A stretch of DNA of 64,000 nt from CALFCX01 sp964603025 (GTDB lineage: Bacteria; Margulisbacteria; WOR-1; JAKLHX01): positions 10,265 to 74,264 of the forward strand of contig CAZRTO010000001.1 in NCBI GenBank assembly GCA_964603025.1. The letters are read 5' to 3'. The notes under the pieces are model-generated. The model did not search any database, was not told the origin of the DNA, and saw only the letters and a list, made by a program, of their open reading frames with translations. Made by a program: the position numbers and the translations under genes. Shown here piece after piece: positions 47,684 to 57,522 of the stretch (positions are counted from its first letter, which is position 1; each line of letters begins with the position of its first letter).

Positions 47684-50600
47684 CTATTGTTCAGTCCTGG
47701 CAAATTCTATCCAGGCGCTGCCTGGCCCCGTTATCCGCTCAATGTTGCTGATCAGCTCCTGGCCGATGCGGGTGCCGTAGCTTTCGGACGCTGATACTAT
47801 TTTATCACCGATATGTATATATGTGTCTTCTTCACCCTTGAACATGGCAAGAACGCTCTTCAGGTTCACAAGATCTTCCTGTCTGACCGAAGAAGACAAC
47901 CTGATGTGTATGCTTCTTTTGGCGGATGTTTCCTCCAAAAGCTCGGCGGAATCAACAATGACCTGGGCTTCGTCATTCCTGAAATCCACTTTGCCTTTTA
48001 TCACAAGGGCCGCGTCCTCCGAAAGCAGGAAGGACACTTTTTCATAGGTCTTGGGAAAAAAGACCACGGCGACCGATCCCGTCAGGTCCTCTACCTGGGC
48101 GATCATCATCTGATCGTTCTTGCGCGTAGTGACCTTTCTTAGGTTCTTAAGGAGCCCTCCGATGACCACGCTGGACCCCGCACCTTTTTCCGCTACCTCT
48201 CCCGCTCTGCATGTCGTGCGCATCAAAAGCTGCTCGCTTATGCTATGGAGAGGATGGTCCGAAAGATAGATCCCCAAAAGCTCCTTTTCCATGCGCAGCA
48301 GCTGGTCTTTTGGGAACTCCTCGGCATCATCCCCTGGAGCAGAAGCTGTCTCAGCCGACCTGAACATGTCCTTATCGGAAAAAAGCGCGGCCTGTTTGGA
48401 GGAGGAACGGCCGTTCTTGCTGCTCCTTGAGAGCTCGCCTTCATACGAAGAAAGCAATCCCGCCCTTGTGCGGCCGAGGCCGTCAAAGGCCCCGCATTTG
48501 ATGAGGCTTTCAAGGACCTTTTTATTTACCAGACGGTTGTCTATTCTGTCCGCAAAATCCCTGAACGACTTGAAAGGCCCGTCCTTTTTTCTGGACTCGA
48601 GGATGGAGTCTATGGCTCCGTAGCCCACGTTCTTGACGGCGGCCAGAGCGAATCTGATCCCTCCTTCCACCGGCATGAATTCCTTGTGGCTCTCATTTAT
48701 GTCCGGCGGAAGCACCTTGATGCCCATTTTTCCCGACTCGGCAATGTAAAAACTGACCTTGTCGGTATCTCCCACAGCCGAGGTAAGCAGCGCCGCCATG
48801 AATTCCACCGGGTAATTAGCCTTCAGATAGGCTGTCTGATAGGATATCATTGCATACGCCGTGCTGTGGGATTTGTTGAACCCGTAACCAGCGAATTTTT
48901 CGCACAGGTCAAAGAGCTCCCTAGCCTTGACCTCCGGGAAACCTTTTTTTACTGCGCCGCTGACGAACTTTTCACGCTGTTTTGCCATTTCAAGAGGATT
49001 TTTCTTCCCCATGGCATATCGCAGGACATCGGCCTCTCCCATGGTGAACCCGGCTATGGCGCTGGCTATCTGCATGACCTGCTCCTGATAAAGTATCACG
49101 CCGTACGTTTCTTCAAGTATCGGCTCGAGCTCCTTTAGTTCGTACGAAACTTTGTTGAGCCCTTTTTTTCTGTTGACAAAATCCTCAACCATGCCGCTCT
49201 CAAGAGGGCCCGGGCGGTAAAGCGCAAGAAGCGCTATTATATCCTCGAACCTGGACGGCTGAAGGTTCTTTATGAGAGCCCTCATCCCCTGACCTTCCAG
49301 CTGGAATATCCCTATGGTATCGCCCCTGGACAGAAGCTCATATGTCTTCTCGTCATCCAGAGGAAGTTTCTTCATATCAAGTTTTTTTTCGCGGATCTTT
49401 TCTATCAGTTCGACCGCTCTCGCTATCATGGTCAGGTTCCTGAGCCCCAGAAAATCCATCTTGAGCAGGCCGATCTTTTCTATCTCTTTCATGGCATATT
49501 GAGTAACGATCTGGTCATCGCCGGAAAGCTGCAGGGGAACGTACTCCGACAGGGGCTTCTGCGATATGACCACCCCCGCGGCATGCACCGAAGCATGTCT
49601 GCTGAGCCCCTCGAGGGTCTTTGCGGTATCTATGAGGTTCTTTACGTTCGAGTCTGAAGAATAGGCTGTCTTGAACTCCTTCACCTCGGAAAGCGCTTTG
49701 TCTATCGAAGCGTCGGGAGAAGCGGGGATCATTTTTGCTATGCGGTCCACTTCAGCCAGGGGGACCCTCAGGACGCGTCCGACATCCCTTATGGCCCCTC
49801 GCGCCGCCATGGTGCCGAAAGTGATGATCTGGGCAACGTGGTCAGCGCCGTATTTGCGGCAGACATAGTCTATGACCTCCTGCCTGCGCTCATAGCAGAA
49901 ATCCGTATCTATATCAGGCATCGTCACGCGTTCGATGTTCAGGAATCTCTCGAATATCAGGTTATACCTGAGAGGATCTATATCCGTTATGCCTGTGGCG
50001 TAGGATACTATACTTCCGGCTGCCGACCCTCTGCCCGGACCTACCTCTATATCTTTGCTTTTGGCGTAATTTATGAAATCCTGGACGACCAGAAAGAACG
50101 GCGCATATCCCATCTTTTCTATGACAGAGAGCTCATAGCGCACTCGTTCCTCTACCTCGCGCGAAGGATCCGGGCCGTACCTTTTTCGGACACCTTTCTC
50201 CACGAGTTCCTGCAGGAAGGACATGTGAGTATGCCCCTCGGGTACCGGAAAATCCGGAAAGTGAAGTTTGCCGGTCTCAAGTTCAAAATTACATTTCCCG
50301 GCGATCTCAACCGTATTATCCAGCGCCGATTCCATCTCCCCGAAAATAGCCGACATCTCTTCGGCGGACTTGAGATAAAATTCCTCACCGGAAAATCTCA
50401 TCCTGGTCTCGTCATCATACGTGCGGCCGGTCCCGATACACATCAGGACGTCCTGAGCCCTTGCATCTTCACGCTTCGTATAATGGGAGTCGTTTGTGGC
50501 CACGAGAGGAATGCCCAGGGTCTTCGACATCTCCGCGAGTTTTTTTAATACTGCCGTCTGTTCAGGTATCCCGTTGTCCATCACCTCAAGGTAAAAATCC

Positions 50601-51112
50601 CCGGAGAACCTTTCTTTGAACCATTTGGCGCAAGACAGGGCTTCCTCTTCTTTTCCGGAAAGGATCAAAGAAGGTATCTGGCCGGCCAGGCAGCCGCTCA
50701 ATACGACCAGGTCTTTTCCGTATCTTTCGAGAAGTTCCCTGTCAACACGGGGCTTTTGATAAAAGCCCTCGGTATTTGAATGCGTGACGAGGGAAAGCAT
50801 GTTGCGGTAGCCCAAGGCGCTCTTTGCCAGCACCGTGAGATGATAAGGAGACCGGTCCTCCCGCGTCTCCTTATCAAATCGTGTGCGCGGGGCAAGATAC
50901 ATCTCGCAGCCTATTATCGGTTTGATGCCGGCTTTTTTGGCAGCCAGATAGAACTTGACCGCGCAACACATATTGCCGTGGTCGGTCACGGCAACGGACT
51001 CCATCCCGAGCTCTTTGGTCCTCTTTATGATGTCGTCCAGCCTGCTGGCACCGTCCAACAGGCTGAATTCGCTGTGAACATGCAGATGGACAAAATCCCT
51101 GGACCGGATCAT
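47684..51112 (-). CDS. dnaE: DNA polymerase III alpha subunit
   Basis: Replicative polymerase. 1142 residues, the DnaE1 type: PHP domain at the N-terminus (FVHLHVHSEFSLLDGA) with its metal-binding His residues, the polymerase core with catalytic PDIDTDF and GPGRGSAAGS, the fingers (KIGLLKMDFLGLRNL), a helix-hairpin-helix region, and the C-terminal OB domain (VVIGGLLKNLRKVTTRKNDQMMI). No DnaQ-like exonuclease domain is inserted, so this is not PolC. The ATG follows the stop of the small zinc-ribbon gene by one base, so translation is likely coupled. Confidence 0.97.
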   Translation of the reverse strand: MIRSRDFVHLHVHSEFSLLDGASRLDDIIKRTKELGMESVAVTDHGNMCCAVKFYLAAKKAGIKPIIGCEMYLAPRTRFDKETREDRSPYHLTVLAKSALGYRNMLSLVTHSNTEGFYQKPRVDRELLERYGKDLVVLSGCLAGQIPSLILSGKEEEALSCAKWFKERFSGDFYLEVMDNGIPEQTAVLKKLAEMSKTLGIPLVATNDSHYTKREDARAQDVLMCIGTGRTYDDETRMRFSGEEFYLKSAEEMSAIFGEMESALDNTVEIAGKCNFELETGKLHFPDFPVPEGHTHMSFLQELVEKGVRKRYGPDPSREVEERVRYELSVIEKMGYAPFFLVVQDFINYAKSKDIEVGPGRGSAAGSIVSYATGITDIDPLRYNLIFERFLNIERVTMPDIDTDFCYERRQEVIDYVCRKYGADHVAQIITFGTMAARGAIRDVGRVLRVPLAEVDRIAKMIPASPDASIDKALSEVKEFKTAYSSDSNVKNLIDTAKTLEGLSRHASVHAAGVVISQKPLSEYVPLQLSGDDQIVTQYAMKEIEKIGLLKMDFLGLRNLTMIARAVELIEKIREKKLDMKKLPLDDEKTYELLSRGDTIGIFQLEGQGMRALIKNLQPSRFEDIIALLALYRPGPLESGMVEDFVNRKKGLNKVSYELKELEPILEETYGVILYQEQVMQIASAIAGFTMGEADVLRYAMGKKNPLEMAKQREKFVSGAVKKGFPEVKARELFDLCEKFAGYGFNKSHSTAYAMISYQTAYLKANYPVEFMAALLTSAVGDTDKVSFYIAESGKMGIKVLPPDINESHKEFMPVEGGIRFALAAVKNVGYGAIDSILESRKKDGPFKSFRDFADRIDNRLVNKKVLESLIKCGAFDGLGRTRAGLLSSYEGELSRSSKNGRSSSKQAALFSDKDMFRSAETASAPGDDAEEFPKDQLLRMEKELLGIYLSDHPLHSISEQLLMRTTCRAGEVAEKGAGSSVVIGGLLKNLRKVTTRKNDQMMIAQVEDLTGSVAVVFFPKTYEKVSFLLSEDAALVIKGKVDFRNDEAQVIVDSAELLEETSAKRSIHIRLSSSVRQEDLVNLKSVLAMFKGEEDTYIHIGDKIVSASESYGTRIGQELISNIERITGPGSAWIEFARTEQ

Positions 51113-51113
51113 T

Positions 51114-51257
51114 TTACTTCGCCGCCCCTATTTTGAACATCTTGGTACCGCAGGTCGAGCACACACCGCTCACGGCCGGTTTGCCGTTCTTCAGGGTGAC
51201 TTCCTGGGCATCCTTCATTTCTTTTTTAGATTTGCACTTAACGCAATAAGCTTCCAC
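51114..51257 (-). CDS. Small zinc-ribbon protein (DUF5679-like)
   Basis: 47 residues, two Cys pairs: AYCVKCK near the N-terminus and GVCSTCGTKMF near the C-terminus, separated by a basic KKEMKDAQEV..KNGKPA segment. This is the pattern of DUF5679 zinc ribbons, common in uncultured bacterial phyla. The start is GTG at 51257, with AAGGGGGTGA 8 nt upstream; an earlier TTG is followed by a stop. The gene ends one base before the dnaE start. Function unknown; the position suggests a link with nucleic acids but does not prove it. Confidence 0.8.
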   Translation of the reverse strand: MEAYCVKCKSKKEMKDAQEVTLKNGKPAVSGVCSTCGTKMFKIGAAK

Positions 51258-51317
51258 TACAAGATCACCCCCTTATCTATTTCCCGAGTTGATTATGCGG
51301 ACAATACTAAGCTTATA

Positions 51318-54300
51318 CTACAAAAAGTATTCTTGCAAGGGTTTTACGAGAAGGTCGTTTTTCTTAAGGGATTCAACAGCGCTTGCCAGGGCCGAGGCGC
51401 CGGATATGGTCGTGACCACAAGTATGTTCTTCATTAGCGCTTCTCTTCTTATATGGAACTCGTCCTCTCTGGATCCTTTGCCCATAGGAGTGTTTATAAC
51501 ATACTGTATCTTGCCCGACTTGATCTCGTCGACTATATTGGGCCGCCCCTCGCTCACTTTGTTAACCCTGCGCACGGAGACCCCGCTCCTTCCAAGGGAG
51601 TTGGCCGTGCCCTCGGTGGCCACTATCTCAAATCCCAAAAGCGAGAAGTTCTTGGCTATCGGGACCACGCTGCGCTTATCCTTGTCCTTGACGGAAATGA
51701 ATACCGAACCTGACACCGGAAGCTTCTCTCCGGCGCCGAGCTGGGCCTTGGCAAAAGCCTCTCCGAACCTGTTTGAGAGGCCCATGACCTCTCCCGTGGA
51801 TCTCATCTCCGGCCCCAGTATTATGTCCTGCTTGGAGAACTTGATAAAAGGGAGTACGGCCTCTTTGACCGAGATATGCTCTGGCGAAGGCTCTTTGACC
51901 CCCAGGCTTTTCAGCGTCTTGCCTCCCATCACCCTGGCAGCTAATTTAGCCCAGGGAATGCCGGTAGCCTTGCTCACAAAAGGGACCGTCCTTGAAGCGC
52001 GCGGATTGACCTCAAGAACATACACTCTGTCGTTCTTATATGCGTACTGAACGTTCATGAGCCCTACGACCTTCAGTTTCCTGGCCATCAACTTGGTGTA
52101 TTCCTTTATCTTCTCGATGGTCTCGGAACCGAGAGAATACGGAGGAAGAACGCATGCGCTGTCGCCGCTGTGTATACCGGCTTCCTCGATGTGTTCCATT
52201 ATGCCGGCAATGACCACTTCTTTGCCGTCAGCGACGCAGTCGACATCTATCTCGACGGCATCTTCAAGGAACTGATCTATCAGCACGGGATGGTCCGGAG
52301 ATACTTCTGCGGCTTTTTTCATATAATCTCTCAGCATGCTCTCGTCATAAACTATCTGCATTGCGCGGCCTCCCAGCACGTAGGAAGGCCTGACCAGCAC
52401 CGGATAGCCCACCCTTGCCGCTATGATCACCGCATCTTCGACGGACATCGCGCTGCCGTTACTTGGCCTCGGGATATCCAGTTTGGCGAGCAGCTTTTCA
52501 AACCTTTTCCTGTCCTCGGCTATATCTATCGAATCAGAGGATGTCCCGAGAAGCCTGACCCCGGCTTTTTCCAGCGGAACGGAAAGCTTTAGAGGTGTCT
52601 GCCCTCCCAGCTGCACTATCACCCCGTAAGGTCTTTCCTTTTCTACTATGTTCATGACGTCTTCAAAGGTCATGGGCTCGAAATAAAGCCTGTCGGAAGT
52701 GTCGTAGTCGGTCGAGACCGTTTCCGGATTGCAGTTGACCATGATCGTTTCAAATCCGTCATTCTTCAGTGCGAACGCGGCATGGACACAGCAGTAGTCG
52801 AACTCTATCCCCTGGCCTATCCGGTTCGGGCCGCCGCCGAGTATCATTATCTTGGGCCTTTCACACGGCATGACCTCATCCTCTTTTTCGTAAGTGGAAT
52901 AGTAATACGGAGTATATGATTCAAATTCGGCCGCGCACGTATCAACGGTCTTGTAGACAGGGATTATACCGTCAGACACCCTTTTAGATCGGATGTCCTG
53001 CTCGGCCATACCGCGCAATTTGGCTATCTGGGCATCGGAAAAGCCGTAGCGCTTGGCCTCTTTCAGCAGCTGCGCATCAAGATCCCCTGCGGAAGCTATC
53101 TTCTTCTCCATCTCGACTATCTGCAAGATATTGTCCAGGAACCACTTATTGATCCCGCTCAGCTTGCAGATCTCTTCGATCGACATACCGGATTTCAAGG
53201 CGTATTTTATGTAGTAGAGCCGTTCGCTGCCGGGGACTTTTATCTTGACTCGCACTTCTTCCGGATCGGGCCCTTTTATGTCACTGTGTGCTCCTGAATA
53301 TATCGACAGCTGCACGTTGTCCCGGCCGCCGCTCCCGCCACCGGATGCTCCTTTAGGGTCGTCAAGTCCGCACACTCCAGTTTCCAGAGACCTCAGGGCT
53401 TTTTGCAGGGATTCTTTGAACGTCCTGCCGATCGCCATGGCCTCTCCGACCGATTTCATCTGGGTGCCCAGCACCGGATCGGTCCCCGGGAATTTCTCAA
53501 AGTTAAAACGCGGGATCTTTGTGACCACATAATCTATGGAAGGCTCGAAAGATGCCGGGGTCTTTTTTGTTATGTCGTTGGGGATCTCGTCAAGCGTATA
53601 CCCCACCGCGAGCTTGGCCGCTATTTTCGCGATCGGGAACCCGGTCGCTTTTGAAGCCAGAGCCGAAGACCTGGACACGCGGGGGTTCATCTCTATTATC
53701 ACTACCCTGCCGTTCTCCGGATGTACGGCGAACTGGACGTTGGAGCCCCCGGTATCAACTCCTATCTCCCTCATAACGGCAATGGAATGGTCGCGCAGTC
53801 TCTGATATTCTTTGTCGGTAAGGGTCTGCGCCGGAGCGACCGTGATGCTGTCGCCGGTGTGTATGCCCATGGGGTCCAGGTTCTCTATCGGACAGATTAT
53901 GACAACGTTATCCTTGAGGTCCCTCATCACCTCAAGCTCATATTCTTTCCAGCCGATGAGGGACTCTTCTATAAGCACCTGTTTGATCGGACTTAGAAAA
54001 AGTCCGTGAGATATCTTTTCCTTCAGCTCTTCGGTATTGTACACTATCCCGCCGCCGGCACCTCCGAGAGTAAAGGCTGGCCGCAGTATGGCGGGGAATC
54101 CGATCTCTTCTATTACCCCTAGAGCTTCTTCAACGCTGTAAACATTCCTGCTCTTTGGGAGCTCAAGGCCGATATTTTGCATGGCGTCCTTGAAGAGCTG
54201 CCGGTCTTCGGCTTTTTTTATGGCCTCAAGACTGGCGCCTATGAGCTTGACGCCGTATTTCTTCAGGACTCCTCTTTCGGCCAAGGCTACCGTGGTGTTC

Positions 54301-54587
54301 AGTCCGGTCTGGCCGCCTATCGTGGGAAGTATAGCATCCGGACGTTCTGCGGAAATGATCTTTTCGACTATTTCCGGGGTTATCGGCTCAATATATGTCC
54401 TGTCCGCGAACTCGGGATCGGTCATGACCGTAGCAGGATTGCTGTTCACAAGGACTACTTTGTAGCCTTCTTCCTTGAGAGCTTTGCACGCCTGTGTGCC
54501 TGAGTAGTCGAATTCGCAAGCCTGCCCGATAACTATGGGCCCCGAGCCGATGAGGAGGATCTTTTTGATATCGGTTCTTTTGGGCAT
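51318..54587 (-). CDS. carB: Carbamoyl-phosphate synthase large subunit
   Basis: Makes carbamoyl phosphate from bicarbonate, ammonia and two ATP for pyrimidines and arginine. 1089 residues: two ATP-grasp halves (LIGSGPIVIGQACEFDYSG in the first, ILGGGPNRIGQGIEFDYCCVHAA in the second; parts quoted), an oligomerisation domain between them, and a C-terminal MGS-like allosteric domain (NFSLLGFEIVATEGTANSL). A short Gly/Ser-rich insert (GASGGGSGG) lies about residue 410. The small subunit carA is not in the window. The ATG lies 11 nt after an extended -10 with no ribosome site. Confidence 0.97.
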   Translation of the reverse strand: MPKRTDIKKILLIGSGPIVIGQACEFDYSGTQACKALKEEGYKVVLVNSNPATVMTDPEFADRTYIEPITPEIVEKIISAERPDAILPTIGGQTGLNTTVALAERGVLKKYGVKLIGASLEAIKKAEDRQLFKDAMQNIGLELPKSRNVYSVEEALGVIEEIGFPAILRPAFTLGGAGGGIVYNTEELKEKISHGLFLSPIKQVLIEESLIGWKEYELEVMRDLKDNVVIICPIENLDPMGIHTGDSITVAPAQTLTDKEYQRLRDHSIAVMREIGVDTGGSNVQFAVHPENGRVVIIEMNPRVSRSSALASKATGFPIAKIAAKLAVGYTLDEIPNDITKKTPASFEPSIDYVVTKIPRFNFEKFPGTDPVLGTQMKSVGEAMAIGRTFKESLQKALRSLETGVCGLDDPKGASGGGSGGRDNVQLSIYSGAHSDIKGPDPEEVRVKIKVPGSERLYYIKYALKSGMSIEEICKLSGINKWFLDNILQIVEMEKKIASAGDLDAQLLKEAKRYGFSDAQIAKLRGMAEQDIRSKRVSDGIIPVYKTVDTCAAEFESYTPYYYSTYEKEDEVMPCERPKIMILGGGPNRIGQGIEFDYCCVHAAFALKNDGFETIMVNCNPETVSTDYDTSDRLYFEPMTFEDVMNIVEKERPYGVIVQLGGQTPLKLSVPLEKAGVRLLGTSSDSIDIAEDRKRFEKLLAKLDIPRPSNGSAMSVEDAVIIAARVGYPVLVRPSYVLGGRAMQIVYDESMLRDYMKKAAEVSPDHPVLIDQFLEDAVEIDVDCVADGKEVVIAGIMEHIEEAGIHSGDSACVLPPYSLGSETIEKIKEYTKLMARKLKVVGLMNVQYAYKNDRVYVLEVNPRASRTVPFVSKATGIPWAKLAARVMGGKTLKSLGVKEPSPEHISVKEAVLPFIKFSKQDIILGPEMRSTGEVMGLSNRFGEAFAKAQLGAGEKLPVSGSVFISVKDKDKRSVVPIAKNFSLLGFEIVATEGTANSLGRSGVSVRRVNKVSEGRPNIVDEIKSGKIQYVINTPMGKGSREDEFHIRREALMKNILVVTTISGASALASAVESLKKNDLLVKPLQEYFL

Positions 54588-54598
54588 TCTAAAATTTG

Positions 54599-54607
54599 AT
54601 TATAACA
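54599..54607 (-). promoter_or_regulatory. Extended -10 promoter of carB
   Basis: TGTTATAAT on the minus strand, 11 nt before the carB ATG, implying a leader of about 4-5 nt. Back to back with the plus-strand promoter at 54638-54666. Confidence 0.6.
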
Positions 54608-54637
54608 CGAGGCCTGCCAGGCATGTTGCGGTATTTC

Positions 54638-54666
54638 TTCAAATATTCGGCAATATAGTGTATAAT
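54638..54666 (+). promoter_or_regulatory. Sigma-70-type promoter of the 473-residue orphan
   Basis: TTCAAA (54638-54643), 17-nt spacer, TATAAT (54661-54666). Leader of about 15 nt with AAAGGGGAAGG. Confidence 0.7.
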
Positions 54667-54687
54667 CCTAGTTCAAAAGGGGAAGGT

Positions 54688-56109
54688 ATGCCCATAGAAG
54701 GAATGCCCGGTTCTAACCAACAGGCCGCTTTCGGCGCCGCTGGCGGCGTGGCAGCCACAGGTTTTGACCGGATCTTCGGCAAGGACAAAAAAGACCAGCC
54801 TATCGACCCCGAAGTTCAGGCGAAATTCAAGAACGCCCTTGTAGATATGATCAGCACCGATGCCGCCCCCGTGGTCGACACAAAAAGAGAACGAAAACCC
54901 ATGGAAGAACAGATGCTCTATCAGGAAGAACTAAAGCGCATATCAGATCACCGGCTCGGAGAAGTGGTCAGGCCGGCCGAAAAAAAGCCCAGGGAAAAAC
55001 AGCAGGCCGAGCAGAATGAAAGAAGCGCCGAAGGGACCGAAGAGGACCAGCAGGGAGCCGCAGCCGAGTACATGAGCACCGCGGACCGGCTTAAGAGCGT
55101 GGAAGAGGACCTTCTGAAGAACTATATAGCCCTGAGCGCAAAAAGGATCGTGGGAAGGCCCAAGGACGCCATGGAAGGCGTGAAGATCGATCTCGGAGCC
55201 CTGAAAAACCAGCTTCTCGTCCGCGGGTTCAAGATGGACGACTTCGATTATCTAGACCAGAGAGCATCGGAACTGATGAAGGAAAGCTTCCTCACTTTGA
55301 TCAAGGACAAGTTCACAAAATCCCCGGAAACCCCTCTGGAAATGGCCGAGTGGATACTAAACTCCAAACGCGGGAAAACCGTGGCGGAGCTGCTGGCGCT
55401 TTTTGAAAAGGACTCTCTCAGTATCCGCGAAAAGGAAGAGCTTCTCAGGACTTTCGAGATCCCCGATCTTGTGCAGATCGCGTCTTACATGCGCCTTGAC
55501 ATCGACGCCTGGATGAACATCCTGCAGAAGGAAAGCGTAAGGATACAAAGCCTTGAAGGGGCTGATGTGTTCTTCCATATACTTGAACTGCCGAAGATGG
55601 AAGAGATCTCCGTGGTCACGGACAATTTCAGGCTTTCCCAGATGGAATATATGATGGAAGACAGTCTGACCAAAAAATTCGGACTTTTTTTCAAACTGGC
55701 TCAACTCAGCAACGAGCTGCAGCTGCGCGGCATAAGCAGGGATACGCTGGAGGAGATAAAGACACAGGCAAGGAAAATAGCCTGGATCAAGACGATAGCC
55801 TCCCTGAAAGAGATACATCTAAACAGGATACTCACCACATCATCCATGGAATTCCTAAGGTCTTCGAGAAAGATAGAAAAACTTACCAAGCGAGCGAAAA
55901 AGCTCGGCTACGACATCCCGCAGGAAGGCATAAAATGGATAGAGACCGGACTTACAAAGCTAGGGCTGGACACCGCCAAATACAAGCTCGAACTTATGCG
56001 GTCGCTACAAAAGATAAGCTTCGATCCGAAAAGGGACGACGACATCAAGAGGCTGTCGAAGATCATCGCCTCGCTGGCAAAGAAGCTGCCGACTAATCCA
56101 ACCCCATGA
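54688..56109 (+). CDS. Protein of unknown function, predicted helical
   Basis: I do not recognise this 473-residue protein. The first 50 residues are Gly/Ala/Met-rich (MPIEGMPGSNQQAAFGAAGG); 50-130 is a charged, probably disordered Lys/Glu/Gln region; from about 130 to the end it is helical, with repeated Leu/Lys/Glu patterns suggesting helical-repeat or coiled-coil structure. There is no signal peptide, membrane helix or Cys pair. The ATG at 54688 was chosen because AAAGGGGAAGG and a good promoter lie directly before it; any longer frame would overlap that promoter. The last 17 nt overlap the queE 3' end on the other strand. Confidence 0.75.
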   Translation: MPIEGMPGSNQQAAFGAAGGVAATGFDRIFGKDKKDQPIDPEVQAKFKNALVDMISTDAAPVVDTKRERKPMEEQMLYQEELKRISDHRLGEVVRPAEKKPREKQQAEQNERSAEGTEEDQQGAAAEYMSTADRLKSVEEDLLKNYIALSAKRIVGRPKDAMEGVKIDLGALKNQLLVRGFKMDDFDYLDQRASELMKESFLTLIKDKFTKSPETPLEMAEWILNSKRGKTVAELLALFEKDSLSIREKEELLRTFEIPDLVQIASYMRLDIDAWMNILQKESVRIQSLEGADVFFHILELPKMEEISVVTDNFRLSQMEYMMEDSLTKKFGLFFKLAQLSNELQLRGISRDTLEEIKTQARKIAWIKTIASLKEIHLNRILTTSSMEFLRSSRKIEKLTKRAKKLGYDIPQEGIKWIETGLTKLGLDTAKYKLELMRSLQKISFDPKRDDDIKRLSKIIASLAKKLPTNPTP

Positions 56110-56833
56110 CCTTGTGCGACTGAGGAATAACAAGTACGTTCTTTAGTCTGCGTTTTGCCACCGAATGGAAAGAAAGGCACTGTTCCGGGGTGGGCACCGA
56201 TTTAAATCCTCTTGAGGGGGACGCCGGCTGCAGAACAAGAAATATTGATTCATCCCCGGACGCGATCAGAGAGCTCATATCGTCTATTTCCTGAACGGTA
56301 GTGTTCTTTGAAAAGACCGCCTTCACAAATACGTCCTTCAACATGGCTGTCTCAAGGAACTTAGAGTGCTCATTCCTATAGTCGCCGCATTTTGTCGCGC
56401 TTGGGAGCTTGTAGTCCATGGCTATGATATCCACAAGTTCTATCACCTCTTCCAGCCTGTCCGGGAGCGTCCCGTTCGTCTCCAGATATTTCGGGATCCT
56501 GATAAGAGGAAGTAGCTCTTTGAGAAAGTCCACCTGTAGAAGAGGCTCTCCCCCCGTCAGGCTCACTGAATGGAAAGGGTTCAGTCCCTGCGCGTAATCC
56601 GCGACCGTTGCGGCAACAGCTTCTGCTGACACGGGATTATTGAGCCTGATGACAGAATCCTTTTTCTTTACGGCGCAGAACTGTTCGATCTCTTTGGATG
56701 GTGATCTCGGGGTGTCACAGTAATCACACGACAGGTTGCACCCTGAAAATCTCAAGAATACCTGGCGCTGCCCGATATACCTGCCCTCGCCCTGAATGCT
56801 CTGAAAGATCGAGGACAGGTACGCATCCTTCAT
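56093..56833 (-). CDS. queE: 7-carboxy-7-deazaguanine synthase (radical SAM)
   Basis: Converts 6-carboxytetrahydropterin to 7-carboxy-7-deazaguanine in queuosine synthesis. 246 residues. The start FQSIQGEGRYIGQRQVFLR is the family signature; the cluster motif is CNLSCDYC (C-x3-C-x2-C), and SLTGGEPLLQ, YLETNGTLP and MDYKLPS follow. Overlaps rodZ by 4 nt. No other que gene is in the window. Confidence 0.95.
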   Translation of the reverse strand: MKDAYLSSIFQSIQGEGRYIGQRQVFLRFSGCNLSCDYCDTPRSPSKEIEQFCAVKKKDSVIRLNNPVSAEAVAATVADYAQGLNPFHSVSLTGGEPLLQVDFLKELLPLIRIPKYLETNGTLPDRLEEVIELVDIIAMDYKLPSATKCGDYRNEHSKFLETAMLKDVFVKAVFSKNTTVQEIDDMSSLIASGDESIFLVLQPASPSRGFKSVPTPEQCLSFHSVAKRRLKNVLVIPQSHKVMGLD

Positions 56834-57522
56834 CTGCTGATCTCTTTTGAGACCACTTCTCCCCTTCTGCCGGGAGCCAGAATAACGGCCCCACCGGATG
56901 TGAGCTTCAACCCGGCGGCATTGCCGACCTTGACGAATAATTTGTTATCGGCCGTCCAGGTCCTTTCATCTCCGGGAAAAGCCATCCCCTTAAACACGCT
57001 TTTGCCGTCGGCCTCTACCAAAAGCCACGTTCTTTCGATTATTTCAGCGCGGACCTCAAAGGTCCCGGTCTGGCCATCCGCCACCTGGACTGGGGCTCCC
57101 GCACGCACGGAGGAGTTCCTGAGCGAGCCCAGCAAAAATCCCGCAAAAGAGAAAAGTCCCGCTATGATCACTATCAAGCCCACGGAAACTGCCATCGTTT
57201 TGAACAGCTTAGCCCCGTCGAAAACCTTTGTCTTTTTGACCGCTGGCGCGACAGGGGCTTCGGTCTTGACCTTGTCTTTTTTGTTCTTCCTGGAAAGCTC
57301 AGATATGAGCGGTGACGGATCTATCCCCAAAAAATCAGAGTAAACGCGCATGAACCCTTTGAGGACCACATCCCCCGGGATCTTATCGAAGTCTTCCTCC
57401 TCTATGGCCTTGAGGTAGGCCTGAGATATTTTAGTCTCCTTTGAAGCTTTTTCGATGGATATTTTTTTCGCGGTCCTTGAATCCCTGAATGCCTTGCCGA
57501 TCGCATGTTTTTCCTCTTTCAT
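56830..57522 (-). CDS. rodZ: RodZ-like helix-turn-helix membrane protein
   Basis: Links MreB to the cell-shape machinery. 230 residues: an Xre-type helix-turn-helix (GKAFRDSRTAKKISIEKASKET, then AYLKAIEEEDFDKIPGDVVLKGFMRVYSDFLGI; parts), a Lys/Pro linker, one membrane helix (about 112-133), and an extracytoplasmic DUF4115-type beta domain (VRAEIIERTWLLVEADGKSVFKG). Overlaps scpB and queE by 4 nt each. Confidence 0.9.
   Translation of the reverse strand: MKEEKHAIGKAFRDSRTAKKISIEKASKETKISQAYLKAIEEEDFDKIPGDVVLKGFMRVYSDFLGIDPSPLISELSRKNKKDKVKTEAPVAPAVKKTKVFDGAKLFKTMAVSVGLIVIIAGLFSFAGFLLGSLRNSSVRAGAPVQVADGQTGTFEVRAEIIERTWLLVEADGKSVFKGMAFPGDERTWTADNKLFVKVGNAAGLKLTSGGAVILAPGRRGEVVSKEISR

Noticed and set aside
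54535..54687. Longer N-terminus for the 473-residue orphan
   Set aside because: It would run through the orphan's own promoter and the carB start on the other strand; the ATG at 54688 has a ribosome site.
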